Shown one piece after another: positions 40,499 to 49,216 of a stretch of 64,000 bases of DNA. The notes below the pieces were generated by a model. That model was not told the DNA's origin, searched no databases, and saw nothing but the letters and a program-made list of their open reading frames with translations. A program made the translations under genes and the position numbers. Position 1 is the stretch's first letter. The number at the start of each line of letters is the position of its first letter. Source of the DNA: Rhizobium oryzihabitans (GTDB lineage Bacteria; Pseudomonadota; Alphaproteobacteria; Rhizobiales; Rhizobiaceae); the NCBI RefSeq assembly GCF_010669145.1, contig NZ_CP048635.1, forward strand, positions 1,303,501-1,367,500, written 5' to 3'.

Positions 40499-41582
40499 AG
40501 TTTGCCGAAACCGCGGACGAACTGGGAACCAGTGGGGTATCTGGGCGTTGGCGGTTACGGTCGTGGGGCTATCCCGCGGCTTTCTGCAAGGAGACGAATT
40601 TGCATCGGCTGGCATGGCATAACGCGGAAAGGAACGAGAGCGAGCTTCACGATTCGCTCGTCCTTGCGTTGCTCGACTCGGGTGAAACAGTCATGCTGCA
40701 GGACTGGAACCGCGATTACATATTCGTGGCCAACCTGCCGGATGTCTGGCGTTTGCCGGCAGATTCCCATCCGACCGATGAGAACCTGTTCGGCAACGAT
40801 CTCTCTGCGCGGCTTGCCGAACTTAAAAAGGATATGAATGCCGCGGGCAGCCGGGGCATGCTGGAAGTCAATGCCGGGAATGACCGGGTCTTCCAGTTTC
40901 AGGTCTATTCCACCTTCAATCAGTCGAACCAGACCGTGTTGAAAACCACCATACGGGAAGTGACAGCGGAAAGGCGGCGCGAGCAGCTTTTGCGCTCACT
41001 GCTGCGTGAAGTCAGCCACCGTTCCAAGAACCTCCTGGCTATCATCCAGAGCCTTGCGGGCCAGACGGCTCGATTCAGCCTCACCAAGGATGATTTTCTG
41101 CGCAAGTTCCGGGGCGGTTGCATGCCTTGGCCCAAAGTCAGGATCTCATCACCGATTCCGATTGGAGGGGCGCTCGTATTTTCGAACTTCTTCGCCAGCA
41201 ATTCGATCTTTATGTGCCGGAATATCCAAACCTCATCCACATGGAAGGGGAAAACCTGCTGCTCAATCCAAATGGTGCGCTTTATATCGGCCTCGCCTTC
41301 CACGAGCTGGTCGTCAATACGGTGAGCCACAGCGGCAATCTTGCCTATCATCCGCCGATATCGCTGCAGTGTCGCCAGGAAGATGATGTCTACATCGTCG
41401 AATGGATAGAGCCGATCAAACCGTCGAAAGAGCCGGCAGAGACCCGGCGCGGCAGTTTTGGCAGCGTTGTGCTTGAAAAGGTGGTTCCATCCGCACTGGG
41501 CGGAAGCGCCGAATATCAGCTGACACCGGAACGGATCGTCTACCGGCTGAAATTTCCCACCGGGGATAGCGTAGATTCTTGA
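40495..41582 (+). pseudogene. Frameshifted HWE/HisKA_2-type histidine kinase next to phyR
   Basis: The start is a GTG at 40495 overlapping the phyR stop. The frame changes at the G-run 41111-41114, which is one base short: the first frame runs to LTKDDFLRKFRG and the second continues RLHALAQSQDLITDSDWRG. Restored length is 362 residues. It has an N-terminal PAS-like sensor region, the H-box EVSHRSKNLLAIIQSLAGQTA and the N-box LAFHELVVNTVSHSGNLAY. No membrane helix is seen, so it is cytoplasmic. Kinases of this class control PhyR in alphaproteobacteria. The frameshift is probably a sequencing error. Confidence 0.85.
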
Positions 41583-41649
41583 GAGGATTGCCGGATGTGC
41601 AGGTCGGGCCTGACAGGCGTGACCCGGCTTCGATCGTGCAAAAAGCGCA

Positions 41650-41764
41650 ATAAAAAAGCACGGCTCGTATGAGAGCCGTGCTATTTTTATAACAGGTTTT
41701 CAGGGGCGAAACCTGTTTATTTTCAGCCAAGCTTCAGGCGGGGACGGGGGAATTGCTTGGCCTG
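41650..41764 (-). ncRNA. Candidate GsrN-like stress small RNA
   Basis: On the minus strand, an EcfG-like motif (41796-41771) would start an RNA near 41764. The RNA would fold into three hairpins: arms at 41761-41755 and 41732-41726 (GCCAAGC/GCTTGGC) with a C-rich loop (CCCCCGTCCCCGCC); arms at 41717-41709 and 41699-41691 (AACAGGTTT/AAACCTGTT); and a 10-bp terminator hairpin (41682-41657) with a U-run. A C-rich 5' loop, EcfG promoter and place beside the stress regulators are features of GsrN described in Caulobacter. There is no protein-coding gene on either strand here. Ends are approximate. Confidence 0.55.
41652..41687. terminator. Bidirectional terminator
   Basis: A perfect 10-bp hairpin (AGCACGGCTC and GAGCCGTGCT, loop GTATGA) with A6 on the left and TATTTTT on the right. 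It would end the HWE kinase transcript on the plus strand and the candidate small RNA on the minus strand. Confidence 0.85.
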
Positions 41765-41770
41765 CAGTAA

Positions 41771-41796
41771 AAATGCATGTCGCCGGATTCGGTTCC
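41771..41796 (-). promoter_or_regulatory. EcfG-like promoter of the candidate small RNA
   Basis: Minus-strand GGAAC (41796-41792), 17 bases, then ATTT (41774-41771). This fits only the relaxed GGAAC-N18/19-TT form. It is placed so that the transcript begins at the first hairpin. Confidence 0.4.
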
Positions 41797-41847
41797 CATA
41801 AAATGCATTTTTTTGACAAAGGCCAGATTTTGCCCGTGGTTTATCCT

Positions 41848-43564
41848 TCAGTGCGGCTGTTCGGCCCGCTTGGGAATGAAGTAGCGCATGGGTGCTTCAA
41901 GCGACCATTCGAACCCGGTTTCCCGATATTCCGTCGTTACCTGTCCGCCGAATGCGCCTTCGGCGTGCCTTTTGATAACGGTGGTGCCGAAACCCTTGCG
42001 GGTCGGCTCCATGGCAGGGGGCCTCCGGTTTCTGTCCAGACGAGACGGATCATCTGCCGCCCGTCTTTTTCGAAAGCCGTCCAGCCGACGTTGATCTTCC
42101 CCGCCGCAACTGACAGGGCCCCATATTTGATGGAGTTTGTCGTCAGCTCATGTACCACGAGGCCAAAATTCTGCGCCGCTTCCGGCGAAAGCATGAAATC
42201 GTCTCCCGAAAGCACGAAACGCTCCGATACGGTGCCGAAGACGTCGAGGTGTGTCTCGATCAGCTTGCGGATCGGCAGACCCTGCCACTGAACCTCGGCC
42301 AGTGCCCGGATCGACATTCCAAGACCGCGCAGTCGATGATCCACTTCTTTCTGGAATTCCGGAATGCTTTTGTTTTCGCGACCCAGCTGCCGGATCATGG
42401 CCTGAACCAGCGTCAGAATGTTCTTGGAGCGGTGAACCAGTTCGTGCAGCAGCAATTGCAGCCGTTCTTCCGACTGACTTCTGTCGAAGGAGGCGTTGGA
42501 GAGCGCAATGGCAACCTGGTTGGCCTCCTTGATCTTGGTGTCGACGGGTGCCACGATCTCGCCCTCACCGATGCGCTCGGCCATATGGGTCAGGTCGCGA
42601 ATGGACATCCGCAATTGCCGGCCGACCAGATACGCGCCGCCGACGGCGATCAGCACCAGCATCAGGCTGCCGATCATCATTTGCCGCCAGGTATCCACCA
42701 GTGCCGCCTGGCTTGCTGCAAGCGGTCCCCACATCACGATCTTCCATTGCCAGCCGGGCAATTGGGCGTAAGCGTAAAGATTGCCTTTGCCGTCGAAAAA
42801 ATTGCCGCTGAAGGCCTGCATTTCCGAAAGAACGGCGGGGGTGACGAAGGGTTTGCCCACCTCCGCCTCACCCTGCGAACTGGAAACGACGACGCGACTT
42901 GTACCGTCGATGATGGCGACCACCCAGTTGCGCGGCAGGTTTTCGGTGGGGATGAGCCGGCTGAGGTCGCTGGCATTCTGCGTCAGGATCAGGGCGTCTC
43001 CGGCCGAACCCAGTTCCGGGTTGAGCGGCATGGTGACGTTGAATACCCATTCCTTGCTGGTCGCGCCGAAAAACATGTCCGAGACGGTGATGCGGCGGGA
43101 CTCGATCGCCTTGGCGAGATTGGCCTCGGCCGGCACTTTGCCCAGGGGCTGGCCATAGGGCACGCGGGTATTGAGGCGCTGCTGGCCGTCCTTGGTGGCG
43201 AGAATGGCGAAAAGCCCTCCCGCTTCAGACTTTCGGCGACACGTCCCTGAAAGGCGGAAAGATTGCCGCTTTCAAGCTCGGGGAATTGCGACAGCAGATT
43301 GAGGGAGGTGGCGATTTCCTGCAGGCGGCGATCGATATTGCGGCTGACGACCCGCGCATCCTCGATCGTCTCGCGTTGCAGGTCATCGCGTTTTTCCGCT
43401 TCGAGACGCAGCATCAGATAGCCGCCGAAAAGAATAAGCGGCAGGGTAATGACGGTTGCCATCACCACCAGATAGGTGCCGATGGATGCGGTCGGGAAAA
43501 AATTCGCGCTGCGTCGACGCAAAGCGGAGATCACGTCTTTCATTTTTTTGCCGGGTTGAGGCAT
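41848..43564 (-). pseudogene. Doubly frameshifted membrane HWE histidine kinase
   Basis: Two one-base contractions break this gene: the plus-strand C-run 43215-43217 (after VAESLKREG, true continuation LFAILATKDGQQRLNTRVPYG split across frames) and the G-run 42017-42021 (after VWTETGGP, continuing PAMEPTRKGFGTTVIKRH and ending at the TGA at 41848). With both restored it has 572 residues. It has two membrane helices (about residues 27-50 and 300-322) around a Cache-like sensor, then HAMP, the H-box LVHRSKNILTLVQAMIRQL and N-box VVHELTTNSIKYGAL. The HRSKN box marks the HWE/HisKA_2 group. It may feed PhyR (inference from location). Confidence 0.85.
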
Positions 43565-43693
43565 ACAAAAACTCCGGCAGTTACTGCATTGTTACGTCAG
43601 GGATAATAGCGTGCCAGCCCCTTTAGCAATGCCTGATTTTTACCCCCGGTTGTCGCGACACGCCACAATTGCATCGGCATGATTGAAAAAATC

Positions 43694-43719
43694 GGAACTA
43701 TTTCAACGATCAACCCGTT
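43694..43719 (+). promoter_or_regulatory. Sigma-EcfG promoter of the PRC-barrel gene
   Basis: GGAAC (43694-43698), 17 bases, CGTT (43716-43719): full consensus match, 83 bp before the start at 43802. Confidence 0.82.
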
Positions 43720-43801
43720 TGCAAGACGAACCGGTCATGGAGCGGAAACGAAATTCATTCACCGCCCGGCCAGTTGAGAACGATGAAAGGAAGGTACGAA
43801 A

Positions 43802-44377
43802 ATGGCAAAGAAACTTACGATACTCGTCACCGCTGCCCTGATGGGCACGACGGCTTTCGCGCCGCTTGCCATCGCTCAGGGCACCACCCAGCCTGCACCT
43901 GCAAATCCGAGCGCGCAGACCGAGCCGGCAACGCCCCCGGCCACCCCGATGGCGCCGGCGGCCCCTATGGCCAATGACAGCGCGGCAGCAACGACGGGCG
44001 GCGCCTATATCACCGAGCAGGGTGAAGCGCAGATCAGCGCCAATGATTATATCGGCAAATCGGTCTACACCGCCGCTGATGAAAGCATCGGTAACGTCAC
44101 CAACCTCATCATGGAAGAAGATGGCGGTCTTGTCGCAGCCGTGATCGGCGTCGGCGGCTTCCTCGGCATCGGCGCCAAGGATGTGGCTGTTCCCATGGAC
44201 AAGGTGACAATGACGCGGAATGCTGAGGACGGGACAATCCGTCTGACGACGACGGAGACGGCGGAAACGCTGAAGGCGGCTCCGGAATTCAAGACGCTGG
44301 AGCAGAAGACCAGTGAAAAGAATGCCGCGACACCTGCTGCTCCCGACAGCACGACCACTTCCGCTACAAAGCCTTAA
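43802..44377 (+). CDS. Secreted PRC-barrel domain protein
   Basis: A 191-residue protein with a signal peptide (MAKKLTILVTAALMGTTAFAPLAIAQ), a Pro/Ala/Thr-rich linker, one PRC-barrel domain (about residues 78-145, DYIGKSVYTAADESIGNVTNLIMEEDGG) and a low-complexity tail. The segment VIGVGGFLGIGAKDVAVPMDKV is typical of periplasmic PRC-barrel proteins in rhizobia. A consensus EcfG promoter makes it a member of the stress regulon. The biochemical role is not known. Confidence 0.88.
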   Translation: MAKKLTILVTAALMGTTAFAPLAIAQGTTQPAPANPSAQTEPATPPATPMAPAAPMANDSAAATTGGAYITEQGEAQISANDYIGKSVYTAADESIGNVTNLIMEEDGGLVAAVIGVGGFLGIGAKDVAVPMDKVTMTRNAEDGTIRLTTTETAETLKAAPEFKTLEQKTSEKNAATPAAPDSTTTSATKP

Positions 44378-44433
44378 TCCCATACCTGGGAGGCAGGAGC
44401 GGGACTGGCTGACACCAGCCGTCTCGCGAGAGG

Positions 44434-44460
44434 CACCGGCCAAAAGGCCGGTGTCTTTTT
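44434..44460 (+). terminator. Intrinsic terminator after the PRC-barrel gene
   Basis: An 8-bp hairpin (CACCGGCC and GGCCGGTG, loop AAAA) followed by TCTTTTTT. Confidence 0.85.
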
Positions 44461-44484
44461 TGTGCTGTTTACACCTGCAGGTGT

Positions 44485-45468
44485 TCAGTCCCCAGCGTTG
44501 CGCGAGGAATGCCAGGCCCAGGCGGATTTGATGATGTCGGCCAGCGAATAACGCGGTTCCCAGCCGAGAACCGCCTTTGCCTTGTCATTATTGGCGACAA
44601 GGGTTGTGGAATCGCCATCGCGGCGGTCTGTATATTCCACGGGGAAGGGGCGGCCGGACACTTCCGAAATCGCCGCCAGCAATTCCTTCACCGTCGTGCC
44701 GGTGCCGGTGCCGAGGTTCAGTTCAACCGTTTCACCATCCGCCAGCAGATAATCCACTGCCCGCACATGGGCGTCGGCGAGATCGAGAATGTGGATATAG
44801 TCACGCACGCAGGTGCCGTCACGGGTGTCGTAATCCGTGCCGAACACCTTGAACCCCTGACGCCGTCCAAGTGCCGCCTCGATGGCAAGCGGGATCGCGT
44901 GGGTTTCCGGCTTGTGCCACTCACCGATACGGCCTTCGAAATCCGCGCCGGCAGCATTGAAATATCGCAGCATCACCGAGCGCAGCCCCTTGTAAGTGCT
45001 GTAATCCTTCAATGCCTGCTCGACCACCCATTTGGTGCGGCCATAGGGGTTGATCGGCGCCTGACGGTGCGTTTCGTCGATCGGCACCTGTTCCGGCAAA
45101 CCATAAGTGGCGCAAGTCGACGAAAAGACGAAGGCCGTGACACCCGCATCGATGGCGGCGGAGAGAAGGTTGAGCGAGCCGATGACGTTGTTGTCGTAAA
45201 AGGCGACCGGTTGCTTCACCGATTCGCCGACCTCGATCAGCGCGGCAAAATGCAGGACGGCTTCCGGCTGGTGTTTGGCAAAGACTTCGTCAAGCCGCGC
45301 CCGGTCGCGAATATCACCCTGCTCGAAAGGTCCCCAGCGGACGAATTCCTCATGTCCATTAGACAGATTGTCGAAAACGACCGGTTCATATCCTCTTTCG
45401 GAGAGAAGGAGGCAGGTGTGCGAACCGATATAGCCGGCACCACCGACGACAAGGACTTTCTTCTTCAT
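44485..45468 (-). CDS. galE: UDP-glucose 4-epimerase
   Basis: A 327-residue enzyme from the ATG at 45468 (MKKKVLVVGGAGYIGSHTCLLL); the in-frame start at 45525 has no better signal. The NAD motif GGAGYIGSH, the YGRTK catalytic motif (NPYGRTKWVVEQAL) and YDTRDGTCVRDYIHILDLADAH are all typical of GalE. It interconverts UDP-glucose and UDP-galactose; in rhizobia (ExoB) this supplies galactose for succinoglycan and lipopolysaccharide. Confidence 0.95.
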   Translation of the reverse strand: MKKKVLVVGGAGYIGSHTCLLLSERGYEPVVFDNLSNGHEEFVRWGPFEQGDIRDRARLDEVFAKHQPEAVLHFAALIEVGESVKQPVAFYDNNVIGSLNLLSAAIDAGVTAFVFSSTCATYGLPEQVPIDETHRQAPINPYGRTKWVVEQALKDYSTYKGLRSVMLRYFNAAGADFEGRIGEWHKPETHAIPLAIEAALGRRQGFKVFGTDYDTRDGTCVRDYIHILDLADAHVRAVDYLLADGETVELNLGTGTGTTVKELLAAISEVSGRPFPVEYTDRRDGDSTTLVANNDKAKAVLGWEPRYSLADIIKSAWAWHSSRNAGD

Positions 45469-45579
45469 CAATCGCCTTTCAGAAAAATACGAGGACGCGC
45501 CGAGACTGTATGTCACTTTGTTCAAATAAGGGCGGCGTGGCGGCAGGCGCCAGCAACCAGTCTATCCATCGCGGGTAAC

Positions 45580-45616
45580 ATAAAAAAAACTGCGCATCCA
45601 TCATCTGGATGTGCAG
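45580..45616 (-). terminator. Intrinsic terminator after the holin-like gene
   Basis: On the minus strand an 11-bp hairpin (arms CTGCACATCCA and TGGATGCGCAG, loop GATGA, one G-T pair) is followed by TTTTTTTTATG. It lies downstream of the DUF883/holin-like operon. Confidence 0.85.
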
Positions 45617-45664
45617 CCTGCATGAGAGTTTTAATAAGTGTCGAGAACACGCCCGGAGGCGTGT

Positions 45665-46099
45665 TTATTTCTTTTTCCTCGTATTCGCCCGTGTCGCCAG
45701 AAAACCGGCGGCCATGGCGACAGCAAGCGTTGCATAGGGCCGCGCCTGGATCGCCAGCGTCAGCAGCGATTGCAGGGCGAGGGGTGCTGCGGTTAAGGGT
45801 GCCGCCGTCAAAGGTGCGACTGGCCGTGCGGCATAGGCTCTTGGGCGTTTGACGATCGCCAGCGCCACCAGCATGATGACGCCGAGTAGAAACGCCGTGC
45901 CGGCGACGACAAGCGCGGCAGGACCGGCGCCGACATGCCGGGCAAGATAGATCGACCCCGCAACCACAGCGGCGACGAAGGCGATCAGGAAAAAGACACC
46001 GGTCAGCACCCACAGAATGATGGTGGCGCGCAGACGCCGCGTCACCACGCGTCCTTCGCGCTGGGTGTCTCCCAGATAGACCAGCAATGCCTCAAGCAT
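45665..46099 (-). CDS. Phage-holin-like membrane protein (YqjE/DUF1469 type)
   Basis: A 144-residue protein with two strong hydrophobic hairpin helices (about residues 27-50 and 56-82) and another C-terminal one (YATLAVAMAAGFLA). The N-terminal LEALLVYLGDTQREGRVVTRRL is typical of the holin superfamily III/YqjE proteins that pair with DUF883 (YqjD), as here. A repeat PLTAAPLTAAPLA lies in the linker. It is not part of a prophage. It follows the DUF883 gene by 9 bp. Confidence 0.83.
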   Translation of the reverse strand: MLEALLVYLGDTQREGRVVTRRLRATIILWVLTGVFFLIAFVAAVVAGSIYLARHVGAGPAALVVAGTAFLLGVIMLVALAIVKRPRAYAARPVAPLTAAPLTAAPLALQSLLTLAIQARPYATLAVAMAAGFLATRANTRKKK

Positions 46100-46108
46100 G
46101 ATGCGGCC

Positions 46109-46453
46109 TTATCGACGTGTGAGAAGAGCGAGCACGAAGCCGACGCCGACGGCGATGCCGAGGGACTGGAGCGGATTTTTCTGGACCTGATCCGTCAGAT
46201 TGTCGTTCAGCGAAGAAATTTCGTTGCGAACGCTGTCGGCCATTTCGCCGGAGGCGGTCAGCGCATCGTCGGCAACGCGGGCGGCCTGCGCCTTCAGCTC
46301 ATGCGAGGCGCCAACGCCTAGCGCCTTAACGCTCTTGGCAAGATTTGCGAGATCTTCGCGAAGCTGGGCAAGCTGTGCCGCCACGTCGGCTGCATCACCG
46401 CTTTCGAGGGATTGCTGGATCTTGTCATTAACGCTGCTACGCACGCTTGCCAT
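46109..46453 (-). CDS. DUF883 (YqjD/ElaB) family protein
   Basis: A 114-residue protein from the ATG at 46453 (MASVRSSVNDKIQQSLESGDAADV); the frame is open to 46579 but the start with GGAAGGAC is better. It has a long amphipathic, coiled-coil-like helix (about residues 20-85) and a C-terminal membrane helix ending VGVGFVLALLTRR, the layout of E. coli YqjD, which tethers ribosomes to the membrane in stationary phase. A consensus EcfG promoter lies upstream. Confidence 0.87.
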   Translation of the reverse strand: MASVRSSVNDKIQQSLESGDAADVAAQLAQLREDLANLAKSVKALGVGASHELKAQAARVADDALTASGEMADSVRNEISSLNDNLTDQVQKNPLQSLGIAVGVGFVLALLTRR

Positions 46454-46582
46454 AGGTGAAGTCCTTCCTGGAACATCGTTGATGGAAATTGCGGCGGGCC
46501 AAACCGACCGCCGCTGCAGGTGCATTCTGTCGCTCAAGACCATTCGTTCCGGCGACCGAAACACCCGCCTGTCCGCCATTCA

Positions 46583-46607
46583 AACGCGCCGATGCATGCT
46601 TGGTTCC
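46583..46607 (-). promoter_or_regulatory. Sigma-EcfG promoter of the DUF883/holin operon
   Basis: Minus-strand GGAAC (46607-46603), 16 bases, CGTT (46586-46583): full match, 129 bp before the DUF883 start. Confidence 0.78.
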
Positions 46608-46753
46608 GCGTCTCCGATGTTTTCTTCATGCAGATTTAAGGGCGGGGGCAAATTTCCGGGAATTCGGTGCCGAACATTTGTTTTCCTGTCACAAGCATCA
46701 TATAAGGCCCATCATCGAGACGTACCTTGACTTCAATCAATATGTGAAACGAC

Positions 46754-47851
46754 ATGCTTCAGACGCCTTATTACCTCATCGACAAGACAAAACTTCTTCG
46801 CAACATGGAGAAGATTGCCTATGTGCGGGAAAAATCCGGCGCCAAGGCGCTGCTGGCGCTGAAGTGCTTCGCCACATGGTCGGTGTTCGATTTCATGTCG
46901 CAATATATGGACGGCACGACCTCGTCTTCGCTTTACGAAGTCCGTCTCGGCCGTGAGAAATTCGGCGGTGAAACGCACGCCTATTCCGTCGCCTATGCCG
47001 ATTACGAAATCGACGAGGTGATCTCGAACGCGGACAAGATCATCTTCAACTCCATCGGCCAGCTGGAGCGTTTCGCGGAGAAGGCGTCGGGCATTACTCG
47101 GGGTCTGCGGCTCAATCCGCAGGTCAGCTCCTCAAGCTTCGATCTTGCCGATCCCGCGCGTCCCTTCAGCCGTCTTGGCGAATGGGATGTCGCCAAGGTC
47201 GACAAGGTCATGGACCGTATTTCCGGTTTCATGATCCACAATAATTGCGAAAACGGCGATTTTTCGCTGTTCGACCGCATGTTGACACAGATCGAAGAGA
47301 AATTCGGATCGCTCCTGTCGCGCGCGGAATGGGTGAGCCTTGGCGGCGGCATTCATTTTACCGGCGACAATTACCCGCTCGACCAGTTCTGCGACCGTCT
47401 CCGGGAGTTCTCGGAAAAATACGGCGTACAGGTCTATCTGGAGCCGGGCGAAGCTTCGATCACCAAGAGCACGACGCTGGAAGTGACGGTTCTCGATACG
47501 CTTTTCAACGGCAAGAACCTCGCCATCGTCGATAGCTCCATCGAAGCGCACATGCTCGACCTCCTGATCTATCGGGAAACCGCCAAGGTTTCTCCGAACG
47601 AGGGCGAGCATCCCTACATGGTCTGCGGCAAATCCTGCCTCGCCGGCGATATTTTCGGCGACTTCCGGTTCGACAAGGAGTTGAAGGTCGGCGACCGCAT
47701 CTCCTTCCAGGATGCGGCCGGTTACACCATGGTCAAGAAGAACTGGTTCAACGGCGTGAAGATGCCGACCATCGCCATCAAGGAACTCGACGGCACCGTC
47801 CGCGCCGTTCGCGAATTCGACTTTGCCGATTTCGAGCAAAGCCTGTCTTAA
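46754..47851 (+). CDS. nspC: Carboxynorspermidine decarboxylase
   Basis: A 365-residue fold-type III PLP enzyme, starting MLQTPYYLIDKTKLLRNMEKI. The PLP lysine is in LLALKCFATW, and the C-terminal VCGKSCLAGDIFG holds the active-site Cys of the NspC group (distinct from ornithine and diaminopimelate decarboxylases). It decarboxylates carboxy(nor)spermidine to norspermidine or spermidine. It lies 60 bp before the saccharopine-dehydrogenase-like synthase, the usual pair. Alphaproteobacteria often use this route for spermidine. Confidence 0.93.
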   Translation: MLQTPYYLIDKTKLLRNMEKIAYVREKSGAKALLALKCFATWSVFDFMSQYMDGTTSSSLYEVRLGREKFGGETHAYSVAYADYEIDEVISNADKIIFNSIGQLERFAEKASGITRGLRLNPQVSSSSFDLADPARPFSRLGEWDVAKVDKVMDRISGFMIHNNCENGDFSLFDRMLTQIEEKFGSLLSRAEWVSLGGGIHFTGDNYPLDQFCDRLREFSEKYGVQVYLEPGEASITKSTTLEVTVLDTLFNGKNLAIVDSSIEAHMLDLLIYRETAKVSPNEGEHPYMVCGKSCLAGDIFGDFRFDKELKVGDRISFQDAAGYTMVKKNWFNGVKMPTIAIKELDGTVRAVREFDFADFEQSLS

Positions 47852-47911
47852 ACCCCTGTTTTAACATGAAACGAAGCTCATCCCTGCGGGGAAAAGGAGG
47901 CATCACCTGAA

Positions 47912-49150
47912 ATGAAGAAGAACGTTCTGATCATCGGCGCCGGTGGCGTAGCACAGGTCGTGGCGCATAAATGCGCCCAGAACAGCGATGTATTGGGAGA
48001 CATTCATATTGCGTCACGGACTTTGGAAAAGTGCCGCAAGATTGTCGAGTCCGTACGCGAAAAGAAGAGCCTCAAGACAGATGTGAAACTTGAGGCCCAT
48101 GCGCTTGACGCTATGGATATCGAGGCGACGAAAGCCTTGATTAAACAGACCGGTGTTGAAATCGTCATCAATGTCGGTTCGGCTTTCGTCAACATGTCCG
48201 TTCTTCAGGCCTGCATGGATACAGGCGTTGCCTATATGGACACGGCGATCCACGAGGATCCTACCAAGATTTGCGAGGCGCCGCCGTGGTACGGAAACTA
48301 CGAGTGGAAGCGTGCCGCGGAATGCAAGGAAAAGGGCGTGACCGCCATTCTCGGCGTCGGTTTCGACCCCGGCGTGGTCAATGCCTATGCCCGCCTTGCC
48401 AAGGATGAATATTTCGACAAGGTCACCTCGGTCGATATCGTCGACATCAATGCCGGCAGCCATGGCCGCTGGTTCTCGACCAATTTCGATCCGGAAATCA
48501 ACTTCCGTGAATTCACCGGGGTCGTCTATTCCTGGCAGAATGGCGAGTGGCAGACGAACCAGATGTTCGAAGTCGGCCAGGAGTTCGATCTGCCTGTCGT
48601 CGGCAAGCAGAAGGCCTATATGACCGGCCATGACGAGGTCCATTCGCTGTCCCGGAACATGGACGGCGCCGACGTGCGCTTCTGGATGGGCTTCGGTGAT
48701 CACTACATCAACGTCTTCACCGTGCTGAAGAACCTCGGCCTGCTGTCCGAAAAACCGGTCAAGACGGCTGAAGGCCTTGAAGTCGTGCCGCTGAAGGTGG
48801 TCAAGGCTGTCCTTCCCGATCCGTCTTCGCTGGCACCTGATTATGTCGGCAAGACCTGCATCGGCGATATCGTCAAGGGCACCAAGGACGGCAAGGAACG
48901 CGAAGTCTTCATCTACAATGTGGCTGACCACAAGGACGCCTATGAGGAAGTCGGCTCGCAGGGCATTTCCTACACCGCCGGTGTTCCGCCGGTCGCCGCC
49001 GCCATGCTGATCGCCACCGGCGAGTGGGATGTGAAGCAGATGGCCAATGTGGAAGAACTGCCGCCGAAGCCGTTCCTCAACCTTCTGAACAAGATCGGCC
49101 TGCCGAACCGCATCAAGGACGAAAACGGCGACCGCGCCCTGACGTTCTGA
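47912..49150 (+). CDS. Carboxynorspermidine synthase (saccharopine dehydrogenase family)
   Basis: A 412-residue NADPH-dependent enzyme: Rossmann motif IIGAGGVAQVVAHKCAQN, then DTAIHEDPTKICEAPPWYGNYEW and the GFDPGVVNAYA active-site segment typical of carboxynorspermidine dehydrogenase (Lys1/CASDH). It condenses aspartate semialdehyde with putrescine or diaminopropane to carboxyspermidine or carboxynorspermidine, the substrate of NspC upstream. A terminator follows 33 bp after the stop. Confidence 0.92.
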   Translation: MKKNVLIIGAGGVAQVVAHKCAQNSDVLGDIHIASRTLEKCRKIVESVREKKSLKTDVKLEAHALDAMDIEATKALIKQTGVEIVINVGSAFVNMSVLQACMDTGVAYMDTAIHEDPTKICEAPPWYGNYEWKRAAECKEKGVTAILGVGFDPGVVNAYARLAKDEYFDKVTSVDIVDINAGSHGRWFSTNFDPEINFREFTGVVYSWQNGEWQTNQMFEVGQEFDLPVVGKQKAYMTGHDEVHSLSRNMDGADVRFWMGFGDHYINVFTVLKNLGLLSEKPVKTAEGLEVVPLKVVKAVLPDPSSLAPDYVGKTCIGDIVKGTKDGKEREVFIYNVADHKDAYEEVGSQGISYTAGVPPVAAAMLIATGEWDVKQMANVEELPPKPFLNLLNKIGLPNRIKDENGDRALTF

Positions 49151-49176
49151 TTGATGATCTTCCGATCTGTCGAGAC

Positions 49177-49206
49177 AAAAAAGCCCCGCAAAAGCGGGGC
49201 TTTTTT
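49177..49206. terminator. Bidirectional terminator between polyamine genes and the TetR gene
   Basis: A 7-bp hairpin (GCCCCGC and GCGGGGC, loop AAAA) with A6 on the left and T6 on the right. Confidence 0.9.
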
Positions 49207-49216
49207 AATGGTGACC

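Noticed and set aside
45665..46099. A prophage remnant suggested by the holin-like protein
   Set aside because: No other phage gene is near; the YqjE/DUF883 pair is a normal chromosomal stress gene pair.
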